A stretch of 39,453 bases of DNA from assembly GCA_002709835.1 (NCBI GenBank), contig PAQX01000054.1:13021-52473 (forward strand). Reading direction: 5' to 3'. This document shows, in pieces, positions 1 through 8,208 of the stretch (the stretch's first letter is position 1; every line of letters begins with the position of its first letter). This DNA comes from Deltaproteobacteria bacterium. Its GTDB lineage: Bacteria; Myxococcota_A; UBA9160; UBA4427. The notes beneath the pieces are model-generated. The model was not told the DNA's origin and did not search any database. It was given only the letters and a program-made list of their open reading frames with translations. The translations under genes were made by a program, and so were the position numbers.

Positions 1-1217
1 TTCGCCGAAAGCGGCAGGATCGCGAGCATCGCCGGCACGAATACGAGCGTGTAGACCGTCACGACTCCGACGCCGATCGCGCCGGAGATTCCGAGCTGAT
101 AGGCCGTCGAGAGATCCGCAGCGACGAACGAAACGAGACCTGCCATCGTGGTCGCGGCCGTCATCAGGATCGGCAGGCCGACATGGCGCAGGGCATGCTC
201 GAGCGCGTCCCCACGATCCCCCATTCGGCCGAGAGCGCGGAAGAAGATGGCCAACAGATGGACCACGTAGCCGACGCCGACCGCGAGCATGAAAGAGGGC
301 AGCACCTGCGTGGGGATCGAGATCGGGAAGCCCAGCAGCTGCGCGATCCCGAGGGTCGAGATCAGCGACAGGATCACGACCGTCGCAGACAGCAGGAGCG
401 GCGAGAGGCGACGAAAGAGTGCGATCAGCATCACTCCCACGAGCAGCAGCGCGCCTCCGAAGATCTTCGGCACGTCCTGAGCCATCGAACGCGTGAGCCC
501 AAAGGCCACGAGCGGCTGCCCGGTCAAATGAATCGTGTAGTCGTCGCGTCTGAAGCGATCGACCGTCTCGATCACTGCGCGGCTGTACTCCCCGTGCTCG
601 CGCGCCGAAAGCTCCTCGCGCATCACCGACGGAGGCGTATCCTCGAACCCCGCGAGCTCATCGCCCTCGAGGCCTTCTGTCGAGTAGGCGTAGGACCGCA
701 CCTGCAACGCCGTAACGCTGCCATCGGCCGAGACGACGTTGTCGATGTAGCTCGCGGTCGATAACGCACGTTCGCGAATTACTTCGACGGCAGCGGAGTC
801 CTCCGGCCAGCTCTGCAGCAGATCGTCGACAACGAGAGTGTCGCCCTCGCCGTAGATCGAGCGCATGTTCACGAGGCTCGAGACGTCGTCGACGTAGGGC
901 ACTTCGTCTTCGAGCGCCGTGTGGAAATCGCGTAGCCATTCCAGGAAAGAGAGATCGAAGACCTCCGGCGGCTCCACGACGATGAAGATCACCTGGTCGC
1001 GTCCGTACTGATCACGGAAGGCGTTGTACGCGACCTTCTCGGGGTCCCCATCCCGGAGGTAGTCGTCGGTCGACGTCTCGACCTCCATCAAGGGAAGACG
1101 GGTGGCGAGTCCGGCGGTCGAGGCAAGGACGAGCAGGATCCAGACCCACGGATGGCGCACCACCTCGCGGGACCACCTGCCGAACCCCTCCTCGATCTTC
1201 CCGCGAATTCCAGTCAA
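1..1217 (-). CDS. RND/MMPL-superfamily transporter, 3' end outside window
   Basis: Reading the minus strand from TTG at 1217 gives an open frame of 405 codons running off the window start, so the C-terminus is missing. It has a short cytoplasmic N-terminus, a first membrane helix (about residues 22-40), a periplasmic loop of roughly 200 residues beginning with the METSTDDYLRDGDP-type segment typical of the family, then several helices including FMLAVGVGYVVHLLAIFFR, which matches the charged/glycine helix signature of RND/MMPL exporters. Such proteins use the proton gradient to move lipids or hydrophobic compounds. An in-frame TGA lies just upstream of the start, and GAGG sits 8-9 nt before the TTG. 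The substrate cannot be told. It lies downstream of two PilT-like genes on the same strand with a 134 bp gap. Confidence 0.85.
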   Translation of the reverse strand, partial: MTGIRGKIEEGFGRWSREVVRHPWVWILLVLASTAGLATRLPLMEVETSTDDYLRDGDPEKVAYNAFRDQYGRDQVIFIVVEPPEVFDLSFLEWLRDFHTALEDEVPYVDDVSSLVNMRSIYGEGDTLVVDDLLQSWPEDSAAVEVIRERALSTASYIDNVVSADGSVTALQVRSYAYSTEGLEGDELAGFEDTPPSVMREELSAREHGEYSRAVIETVDRFRRDDYTIHLTGQPLVAFGLTRSMAQDVPKIFGGALLLVGVMLIALFRRLSPLLLSATVVILSLISTLGIAQLLGFPISIPTQVLPSFMLAVGVGYVVHLLAIFFRALGRMGDRGDALEHALRHVGLPILMTAATTMAGLVSFVAADLSTAYQLGISGAIGVGVVTVYTLVFVPAMLAILPLSA

Positions 1218-1275
1218 GTGCGGCGCACCTCATGTCTCGCCTATCAAGGAGAGCCTTCGAGGTTTAGCAGCCTGG

Positions 1276-1291
1276 CGGCGCAGATGCGCCG
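1276..1291. terminator. small perfect hairpin between pilT-like gene and MMPL gene
   Basis: CGGCGC-AGAT-GCGCCG forms a 6 bp stem with a 4 nt loop. It lies downstream of the PilT-like gene ending at 1352 and upstream of the transporter start. There is no T-run on either strand, so it may be a transcript-end hairpin or chance. Confidence 0.25.
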
Positions 1292-1351
1292 AGAATCTCC
1301 GCCGTTAGTTTGGAATAAGATCCCGCAGAGGCGTCGAATCCGCCTCGAGCA

Positions 1352-2434
1352 TCAGCCGGGAAGCGGCTCCCCACCCTCGGCCTGCAAGAGCGGCTCGAAA
1401 CGCGCCCTGTCGGTCGCCTTCATGTAGGCGTCGTGGGCCGTGACGATCCCGTCTTTCGCATAGCGGAAGAGAACGTCGTCCATGAGCTGCATGCCCTGAC
1501 TCTTCCCAGCTTGAATGATCTGGCTGAGCATCGTCGTATTCCCGTCGCGGATGACGTTCGGGAGGCCGGAAGACTTCAGCAGAATCTCGTTCGCCGCGAC
1601 ACGACCGCCGGACGCTTTCGGCAACAGAAGTTGCGAGACGACGGCGGCGAGCGACTCGGACAGCGACATTCGGACCATGTTCTGCTCTTCCGCCGGGAAG
1701 GCATCGATGATTCGGTCAATCGTCTTGGCGGCGTTGTTCGTATGGAGCGTTCCGAAGACGAGCATGCCCATCTCGGCAGCGGTGATCGCCAGGTTGATCG
1801 TCTCCATCTCCCGCATCTCGCCGACGAGGATCACGTCCGCATCCTGGCGAATGGCGCTCTTGAGGGCCGGCCCGAATCCCTGAGTGTGAAGCCCGACCTC
1901 TCGATGAGAGAAGAGCGCATTGCGGTTCTGGTGTACAAACTCGACCGGATCTTCGATCGTGACCACGTGCTTCGCGTAGGTCTTGTTGATCTTGTCGATG
2001 ATCGCCGCGAGGGTCGTCGACTTACCGGAGCCGGTCGGGCCGGTCACGAGGACGAGGCCTTCCTTCAAATCGGCGAGGTTGAAGATCGCTTCGGGCATGC
2101 TCAGCGTCTCGAGGGAGAGGATCTCCTCGGGAATGATGCGGAACACGCAGGCCGCGCCGGTCTGCTGAACGAAGTAGTTCGCACGAAAACGTGCGACGCC
2201 TTCTAGACTGAACGCGAAGTCGAGATCGCTCGTGATCTCGTACTCCTCCCATGCTCGAACGGACGCGATTTCCTGCATCATGGCGCGCAGCGTCTCGTTC
2301 GTGAGCGCGTCGTAGCCCGGAATGATCCGGATTCTGCCCTTCGCGCGAAAGCGCGGCGGCTGCCCAGCGACCAGATGGAGGTCGGAGCCGTCATTCTCTT
2401 TCATGTGGACGAGCAGCGAGTCGATTGCGGCCAA
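1352..2434 (-). CDS. pilT: PilT/PilU-type twitching motility ATPase
   Basis: This 360-residue protein is the usual PilT length. It has the N-terminal PAS-like part with DGSDLHLVAGQPP, Walker A GPTGSGKST at 132-140, the Asp box TIEDPVEF, a Walker B region ending GEMREMETI, the His box FGTLHTNNA, and a C-terminal region resembling AIRNLIRE (here SGLPNVIRDGNT). Known PilT proteins are hexameric cytoplasmic ATPases that power type IV pilus retraction. The start is TTG (complement of 2434-2432), with AAAGGA placed 6 nt upstream. It follows the larger PilT-like gene by 51 bp, so the two are probably co-transcribed. PilU is an equally good name, and no pilus structural genes of the type IVa class are in the window. 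Confidence 0.85.
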   Translation of the reverse strand: MAAIDSLLVHMKENDGSDLHLVAGQPPRFRAKGRIRIIPGYDALTNETLRAMMQEIASVRAWEEYEITSDLDFAFSLEGVARFRANYFVQQTGAACVFRIIPEEILSLETLSMPEAIFNLADLKEGLVLVTGPTGSGKSTTLAAIIDKINKTYAKHVVTIEDPVEFVHQNRNALFSHREVGLHTQGFGPALKSAIRQDADVILVGEMREMETINLAITAAEMGMLVFGTLHTNNAAKTIDRIIDAFPAEEQNMVRMSLSESLAAVVSQLLLPKASGGRVAANEILLKSSGLPNVIRDGNTTMLSQIIQAGKSQGMQLMDDVLFRYAKDGIVTAHDAYMKATDRARFEPLLQAEGGEPLPG

Positions 2435-2485
2435 GGTCGTTCCTTTCCCCCCGCGCGTGAGCGATCCGCCGCGCGCACGGGGGCG

Positions 2486-4159
2486 CTAGGCGCCGGCGGT
2501 GATCAGCTTCTTTTCTTCCGCGAGGTCGAGCGCGGTCTCCCGTGTGATCTTGCCTTCGGCGACGAGATCGTTGAGCGACTGCTCGAGCAGATACATGCCA
2601 TGAGCCTTGCCCGTCTGAATCGACGACCGGATCTGAGTCGTCTTTTCGTCCCGGATCAGGTTGCCGATGGCGCGGTTGATCACGAGGAGCTCGAGTGCCG
2701 GAATCCGGTCCGTCCCCTCTGCGTTCGGCACGAGGCGCTGGGACACAATGGCCCGGAGCGACTCGGAGAGCATCGCGCGAACCTGATCCTGCTCGTTCGA
2801 CGGGAACGCACCGATCATGCGGTTGACGGTCCGTACGGCGTTCGCCGTGTGGAGCGTCGCGAGAACGAAGTGGCCGGTTTCGGCTGCCGTCATCGCGAGA
2901 CTGATCGTCTCGAGATCTCGCAGCTCGCCGATCACGATGATGTCCGGGTCTTCGCGAAGGGCTCCACGGAGTGCGCGGGAGAAGCTCGCGGTGTGATGCC
3001 CCGCATGCCGCTGGTTCACGAGGCAGTTCTTGGACGGATGGATGATCTCGATCGGATCTTCCACCGTGAGGATGTGATCCTCCCGCGTCTCGTTGATGTG
3101 GTTCACGAGCGCGGCCATCGTCGCGGACTTTCCGCAACCGGCAGGCCCTGTGATCAGCACCATGCCCTGATGGAAGTCGGTGTACTTCGCGAGTTCCTCG
3201 GGCAAACCGAGGGACTCGAGCGTCGGCGGCTCTTCGGGGATGATCCGGAAGACCGCGTCGAGCCCACGCTGCTGCCGATAGGCGTTCGCGCGGAAGCGAC
3301 CGATCCCCGGCAGGTCGAGGCAGAAGTCGATCTCTCCCTCGTCGCGAAGAACCTGGCGCTGGACTTCGTCGAGGGACGAGACGACGACCCGCTCGACGAA
3401 CTCGCCATCGACCCCATCCTCGGTCACGTGGAGCTGACCCGCGACTCGATGCTTGAGCGGACCATAGGCGTGGAAGTGAACGTCCGACGCCTTCTGATCG
3501 ACCCCGAGCCTGAGCATCGCTTCGAGCTTATGACGGTCCGCATCGCCCGGCGTCGGGATCGCGAGTTCGAGGCTAGGCGGTCCATCGCGCTCGACGATGG
3601 CCTGAGGCACGGCCGGCGCCTGCGCAGTCGGTGCGGCGGTCGCGGACTGGGCGGCGACGGGCGGCTGGGGCTGGGCAGCTGGCGCGGACTGAGCAGCAAC
3701 GGGCGGCGGTGAAGGGGCCGCGATCGGCGGCGCCGGCTTCGCGACCTCGGACGGCGTCTCGTGGAGCGCGTCGACGTCGGCGCCGCCCATCGGCGAGGCG
3801 ACCTGGGCCGCATGCATCGCCGCGTCGTTCGGATCCGCTGCGGTCGACGGCGCGGTCGTATCTTCGATCACCGGCGGCCGCGCCGGGGCGTCCTCGACGA
3901 CCGGCCGCGCAGCAGCCGGCGCGGCTTCACCCGCCCCTGCCTTCCTGGCGCGGTGCTTCTCGACGAGCCCCTTCTGGACCTTCTGGAGCTTGGCGATCTG
4001 CTCACGGTCGAGGAGACCCATCTGCAGGAAGACCTGCGCGAGTCGCGGGTTGCCAGAAGCGGTGCTCTCCCCGATCGCTCGCTTGACCTCTTCCGGGGTC
4101 AGCATCTTGAGCTGGATCGCGAGTCGCCCCACCAGGGGTATCGGCTTGTCGGCGGGCAT
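2486..4159 (-). CDS. PilT-like ATPase with extra N-terminal domain and Pro/Ala-rich linker
   Basis: The 557-residue protein has three parts. Residues 7-65 are a small helical module (LVGRLAIQLKMLTPEEV... LAQVFLQMGLLDREQI) resembling the short helical modules in front of GspE/PilB-type ATPases. Residues about 75-195 are a low-complexity Pro/Ala linker. Residues about 205-550 are a PilT core with DVHFHAYG, the Asp box TVEDPIE (365-371), a Walker B region DPDIIVIGELRD, His box TAAETGHFVLATLHT and the C-terminal AIGNLIRDEK motif. Walker A reads GPAGCGKS (338-345), not the usual GPTGSGKS, but Lys and Ser are kept, so ATP binding is likely. It probably tunes pilus retraction together with the neighbouring PilT. 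The start ATG at 4159 was chosen because the N-terminal module begins there; an overlapping ATG upstream is in another frame. Confidence 0.85.
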   Translation of the reverse strand: MPADKPIPLVGRLAIQLKMLTPEEVKRAIGESTASGNPRLAQVFLQMGLLDREQIAKLQKVQKGLVEKHRARKAGAGEAAPAAARPVVEDAPARPPVIEDTTAPSTAADPNDAAMHAAQVASPMGGADVDALHETPSEVAKPAPPIAAPSPPPVAAQSAPAAQPQPPVAAQSATAAPTAQAPAVPQAIVERDGPPSLELAIPTPGDADRHKLEAMLRLGVDQKASDVHFHAYGPLKHRVAGQLHVTEDGVDGEFVERVVVSSLDEVQRQVLRDEGEIDFCLDLPGIGRFRANAYRQQRGLDAVFRIIPEEPPTLESLGLPEELAKYTDFHQGMVLITGPAGCGKSATMAALVNHINETREDHILTVEDPIEIIHPSKNCLVNQRHAGHHTASFSRALRGALREDPDIIVIGELRDLETISLAMTAAETGHFVLATLHTANAVRTVNRMIGAFPSNEQDQVRAMLSESLRAIVSQRLVPNAEGTDRIPALELLVINRAIGNLIRDEKTTQIRSSIQTGKAHGMYLLEQSLNDLVAEGKITRETALDLAEEKKLITAGA

Positions 4160-4382
4160 CTGTCCGGCTCATCGGCATTTCTCCGAGTCGCCCTGAGACC
4201 CGGTCGGACCTTGAGGAGACCGCGCAGGGCACGCAGCAGATCGCAGGATTCGGAGCTGCGCGTCCCCTGGGGATTCGGCTACCGTGCCCGCCTCGCGGAA
4301 AGCCGGCGCCGGTACACGACGCGGCGATCTGCGTTGCCTCCGCTCTGTCCCGATGATCCGGCCGTGCGCCAGGAGCTTCCCC

Positions 4383-4706
4383 GTGTCCGCCACCGAATCC
4401 CTTCCCGCCCCGCAGCTCACCGGGGCCCAGAGTCGCCACCTCCGCGGCCTCGCCCACAAGGTCAAGCCGATCGTCTTCGTCGGCGAAGGCGGCCTGTCGG
4501 ATGCCGTCCTGAAAGCACTCGGCGAAGCCCTGGACCAGCACGAACTCGTGAAGGTCCGGCTCCGGCAGCCGCCGGACAAAAAGGCGGCCGCGGAAGAGCT
4601 GGCGAAGCGAAGTGCCTCGGCGCTCTGCGGCGTCGTCGGGCATACGGTCGTGCTCTATCGCCCGCACCCTGAGACACCGAAGATCACGCTGCCTGGAAAG
4701 GCCTGA
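4383..4706 (+). CDS. yhbY: YhbY-family (CRM domain) RNA-binding protein
   Basis: From the GTG at 4383, preceded by AGGAG at 7 nt spacing, the product is 107 residues, near the family's usual ~97. The CRM-domain signature is clear: LTGAQSRHLRGLAHKVKPIVFVG followed by GGLSDAVLKALGEAL, HELVKVRL and the closing GHTVVLYRP. E. coli YhbY associates with the large ribosomal subunit precursor, so a role in 50S assembly is the likely function. The open frame continues upstream to 4284, but that stretch is Arg-rich and has no ribosome binding site. The gene sits alone between two minus-strand operons and ends 19 bp from the convergent TPR lipoprotein gene. Confidence 0.85.
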   Translation: MSATESLPAPQLTGAQSRHLRGLAHKVKPIVFVGEGGLSDAVLKALGEALDQHELVKVRLRQPPDKKAAAEELAKRSASALCGVVGHTVVLYRPHPETPKITLPGKA

Positions 4707-4725
4707 GGCGAACCCATCCGGGAGA

Positions 4726-5487
4726 TCAGTGGGACGAGGTGCCGTTCGAGGCTCCGCCATCGTTCAACACGGACAGCGCTCGCAGCCTCGACCGTGCGGG
4801 GGCGAAATCCGGGGCGGCCTCGAGACAGTCCGCGTAGGCGCTCGCCGCGCGCTCCAGCCGCCCGGAGGCCTCCGCGACGAGTCCGCGGTGATAGGCCACC
4901 CGCCAAGCCGGCGCGCCCAGCCTTGAAGCGGCGACGAGGCTTCGGTCTGCCTCGGCATACTCGCCTTGGAGATACGCGATGGAAGCCAGCATCTCCCAGA
5001 GACCTGCATGATCCGGAGTGAGCTGGCGCTGTTCGTCAAGCAGGCGGCGCGCGAATCGGAGATTGCCTTCATCGATCGCAATCCGTGTTCGGAGGACCGC
5101 AGCTTTCGGGTGAATCGGCTCCACCCTGCGGAGCACATCGAGGGTCTTGAGCGCACTCTGCTCACGCCCCCGATCGAAATCAACGACTGCAGCCGCGAGC
5201 AGCACGTCGGGATCGCGTGGGAACTCCACCGCGAGGCGCAGAATCGCTCGAGACACCGCCTCGCAATCGATCAGCGGCGTCTCCGTCGCCTTCCGCTGTT
5301 CACAGCCCCCGTCTTCGAGGCGCGCGCGCTCCCAGGCCTCCACCAGGGGTTCGAGTCGGTGGCGGGCGGAGTGTGGGTTCGGCGGCGGAGGCGACTGACA
5401 GGCAGCGATCAGCCCGACTGTCGCGAGCGCCAGCGCCAACGAAGAGAACCGTCGACCTCGTCGGGAGACTGAGCAGCGTTCAGACAC
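4726..5487 (-). CDS. TPR lipoprotein, TadD-like
   Basis: This 253-residue protein begins with a basic stretch and a hydrophobic segment ending in the lipobox LIAAC (Cys at about residue 30), so it should be lipidated. The remainder is helical with TPR-like repeats, for example the stretch around LLAAAVVDFDRGREQSALKTL and the later AYLQGEYAEADRSL. Its GTG start overlaps the cpaF stop by 8 nt, making it the last gene of the Tad operon. Tad loci normally encode a TPR lipoprotein, TadD, that helps the secretin localise, and position plus architecture support this role. Sequence similarity to TadD itself cannot be proven by eye. Confidence 0.75.
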   Translation of the reverse strand: MSERCSVSRRGRRFSSLALALATVGLIAACQSPPPPNPHSARHRLEPLVEAWERARLEDGGCEQRKATETPLIDCEAVSRAILRLAVEFPRDPDVLLAAAVVDFDRGREQSALKTLDVLRRVEPIHPKAAVLRTRIAIDEGNLRFARRLLDEQRQLTPDHAGLWEMLASIAYLQGEYAEADRSLVAASRLGAPAWRVAYHRGLVAEASGRLERAASAYADCLEAAPDFAPARSRLRALSVLNDGGASNGTSSH

Positions 5488-6928
5488 GCGTCATGGCCTC
5501 CGCGTCTCGGCGAAACCAAGCCATCGGCATCTCCGCACCGCGAGCCTTCAGAGTCTCTACACAGCGCGGAACGATCCCGGTCGCGGTGTGTACGCCTTCG
5601 AGTCGTCCATCGACGAAGCCTGCGGTCTCGAAGCGGTAGATCTCCTGGAGGAGCGGCACGTCGCCCTCGAGGCCCGTGATCTCGGCGACGTAGGTGATCC
5701 GACGACGGCCGTCCTGGCAGCGTTCGACATGGACGAGCAGGTCGACCGCGGACACAATCTGCTCGCGGATCGCGCGACTCGGGAGATCGACGCCCGCCAT
5801 GAGCACCAGCGTCTCGAGGCGCGCGAGGGCGTCGCGCGGCGAGTTCGCGTGGATCGTCGAGAGGCTGCCCTCATGGCCCGTGTTCATCGCCTGCAGCATG
5901 TCGAGGGCTTCGCCAGCGCGGACCTCGCCGAGAATGATGCGGTCGGGGCGCATCCGCAGCGCGTTCACCACCAGCTCTCGCTGGCTGATCGTGCCGGTGT
6001 TCTCCACATTGGGCGGTCGCGTCTCGAGACGCACGACGTGCTCTTGGTCGAGCTGGAGTTCGAGGGTGTCCTCGATCGTGACGACTCGCTCCGTCATGGG
6101 GATCGCCTCGGCGAGGGCACCCAGGAGGGTCGATTTTCCAGCGCCGGTTCCACCGGATACGAGCACGCACTGACGGTGCTCGACCACCGAGTGAAGGAAC
6201 TCGCGCATCGCGGTCGACATCGCACCTGTCGCCTCGAGTTCCAGCGCGCGGATGCGCCGACGACCGAAGCGACGAATCGAGAGGGTCGGCCCATCCGGCG
6301 AGACCGGCGGGAGCGTCGCGTTCACGCGCGATCCATCGGGCAGGCGCAGGTCGGCCATCGGCTGCGCCGTATCGATGCGCCGGTTCGCGCGGGCAGCGAT
6401 CCGCTCGATCACGCGGACGAGGTGTTCGTCGTCTTGAAAGGCAATCGAGGTCGGCTCGAGCCTCCCGCCTCGCTCCACGTAGACCCGCCCTGGACCGTTT
6501 ACGAGAATGTCGGTCACGGCGGGATCCGCCATCAGGGGGGCCAGCGGACCGATTCCCAGCGCCTCTTCGCTCAGGGTCTCGACGAGCCGGCCCCGCTCAC
6601 GGTCGTTGAGCGCGATATCTTCCTCGTCGAGAACGCGCGCGACGAATTCCTCTACGAGTTCCACGATCTCGTCGTCGCTCGCTTCGAGACGCCCCGTTCG
6701 CGTCAGCTCGTCGACGAGGCGTGCTCGGAGGCGCGTGGTGATGTCGAGCGAGCTGCGCTCCGTTCTGGGCGCGGGCGGCAGTGGCGCGGCACTCGGCCGG
6801 AACGAAGTCCGCGACACCTCCTGGGTCTGGCTTTGCTCCCAGGACGCGTATTCCCGGGTCATTGCGCCTCGCAGGCGCGCGCGCAGATCGCCCGGCGAAG
6901 GGCTCTCGGGAGATCGACCTTCGCTCAT
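5480..6928 (-). CDS. cpaF: Tad pilus assembly ATPase CpaF/TadA
   Basis: The 482-residue protein is a type II/IV secretion hexameric ATPase. It has a disordered N-terminus to about residue 65, an N-terminal domain with GIGPLAPLMADPAVTDILVNGP, then Walker A GGTGAGKST (259-267), the Asp box TIEDTLEL, Walker B RPDRIILGEVRAGEA (about 328-340) and the His box NTGHEGSLSTIHAN. These mark the CpaF/TadA group, which powers Flp pilus polymerisation at the inner membrane with TadB and TadC. Its ATG overlaps the cpaE stop as ATGA, and its own stop overlaps the next gene by 8 nt, so translation is coupled through this part of the operon. TadB and TadC are not adjacent here but lie about 11 kb away on the other strand. 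Confidence 0.93.
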   Translation of the reverse strand: MSEGRSPESPSPGDLRARLRGAMTREYASWEQSQTQEVSRTSFRPSAAPLPPAPRTERSSLDITTRLRARLVDELTRTGRLEASDDEIVELVEEFVARVLDEEDIALNDRERGRLVETLSEEALGIGPLAPLMADPAVTDILVNGPGRVYVERGGRLEPTSIAFQDDEHLVRVIERIAARANRRIDTAQPMADLRLPDGSRVNATLPPVSPDGPTLSIRRFGRRRIRALELEATGAMSTAMREFLHSVVEHRQCVLVSGGTGAGKSTLLGALAEAIPMTERVVTIEDTLELQLDQEHVVRLETRPPNVENTGTISQRELVVNALRMRPDRIILGEVRAGEALDMLQAMNTGHEGSLSTIHANSPRDALARLETLVLMAGVDLPSRAIREQIVSAVDLLVHVERCQDGRRRITYVAEITGLEGDVPLLQEIYRFETAGFVDGRLEGVHTATGIVPRCVETLKARGAEMPMAWFRRDAEAMTRV

Positions 6929-8208
6929 GTCCGCTCCGTTCCCGTGCCAAATCGGCGACCGAATCGGAAGCCGCGCCTGCGGGGCCTGAATTCAGCCTCG
7001 GCGCCCGTGGCGGACGGCGGTCCGTCAATCGCGACGAAGTCTTCCTCCGCGCCGGCCTTCGCCGCGATCGATTCCGCATCCTCGATCACTGCACGCAGCA
7101 CTCGCCCCCAGCCCCGCCGGCCCGCGTCGAGTACCCTCGGTCGTCCGAGGTTCAGCGCCGAGAGCACCCGCTTGTCGTAGGGCACCTCGAAATCTACGTC
7201 GCGGCCGATACGGTCGGCGACTTCCTCACGACCGAGCTGGCCCGGGAAAGGCGGAGTGTTGCGGTTCAGGACGATGCGCTCGCGATCCGCCGGGATCTCA
7301 AGGCGGTCTAGCATCTCGCGGAGCCGAGCGGCTCCGATCACGTCTGGAACCGTGCCCTGGTTGACGAGATAGAGACGATCCGCGAGGTCGAAGATCGTAA
7401 GCATCACCGCGTCGACGATCGGCAGCGTGTCGATCACGACAAACTCGAAAGTCGAGCGCGCAAGGCCGATCACCTGCGCCATCGCCTGATCGTCGACGTC
7501 TGAGGCGTCGACCGCATCGATCGGCGCAGAAAGCAGTCGTAGACCCGTATCCGTGTGCTCGGCACAAAGTTCGCGAAGCAGACGAGCGTCGAGCCGGTCG
7601 CGCTCGCGGGCGGCCGTCGCAATGGAAGCGTTCGGTACCAGGTCGAGGGCCGACGCACAGACGCCCAGCTGCAGCGAACAGTCGATCAGCAGGACCTGAT
7701 CGGGGTGGCGCTGGGCCAGACCCGTGGCGGTGTTGATAGAAAGCGTCGACTTGCCCACCCCGCCCTTCGTGCTGTGGAACGCGATCACACGGCCTGAGCG
7801 GGCGTGCACGTCGCGCATGCTCTCGGCTGCCGCCGCGACCACGTCCCGAAGCGACTCGCTCGAGATCGGGCGAGCGATCACGTCGAAGAGTTTCGACCGG
7901 ACCGCTTCGACGAGCACGTCCGAAGGCGTCGGCGAGGCGGAGGACGGTGCCTGAACCCCGACCACGAGCAGATCGGGCGCTAGCAGGCGCTGTTGTTCAA
8001 CGAAGTCCCGAAGCGCGGCCGCATCTTGACCTACGTCGAGGAGGCAGATGTCCGGCGTCCGCTGACGAAGCTTCCGATCCGCCTCCTCACGATTTCGCGC
8101 GGCTACGATGAACGAACGTCCCGAGACGATGCTCGTCACCGCCGACTCCAGCTCAGTAGCAAGGGTGTCGTCGCCGATCACCAGAAAGTGGAGCGCTCGA
8201 TCGGTCAT
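6925..8208 (-). CDS. cpaE: CpaE/TadZ-type localisation ATPase
   Basis: The 427-residue protein has an atypical receiver domain (about 1-125) followed by a ParA/MinD-type ATPase domain. The deviant Walker A KGGVGKST is at 148-155, and the later VVIDTLPIVD segment is the Walker B-like region. In the receiver part the acidic pair DD (13-14) and Asp58 remain, but the usual conserved Lys is Arg (ARPIS), as expected for the atypical receiver of this family. CpaE/TadZ positions the Tad machine in the cell. ATGA overlaps at both ends (tadG upstream, cpaF downstream) place it in the middle of a coupled operon. The C-terminal tail is Arg-rich. Confidence 0.9.
   Translation of the reverse strand: MTDRALHFLVIGDDTLATELESAVTSIVSGRSFIVAARNREEADRKLRQRTPDICLLDVGQDAAALRDFVEQQRLLAPDLLVVGVQAPSSASPTPSDVLVEAVRSKLFDVIARPISSESLRDVVAAAAESMRDVHARSGRVIAFHSTKGGVGKSTLSINTATGLAQRHPDQVLLIDCSLQLGVCASALDLVPNASIATAARERDRLDARLLRELCAEHTDTGLRLLSAPIDAVDASDVDDQAMAQVIGLARSTFEFVVIDTLPIVDAVMLTIFDLADRLYLVNQGTVPDVIGAARLREMLDRLEIPADRERIVLNRNTPPFPGQLGREEVADRIGRDVDFEVPYDKRVLSALNLGRPRVLDAGRRGWGRVLRAVIEDAESIAAKAGAEEDFVAIDGPPSATGAEAEFRPRRRGFRFGRRFGTGTERT

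Noticed and set aside
2375..3712. 445-residue plus-strand open frame
   Set aside because: It is antisense to the larger PilT-like gene.
5588..7180. 530-residue plus-strand open frame
   Set aside because: It is antisense to cpaF and part of cpaE, which have clear motifs.
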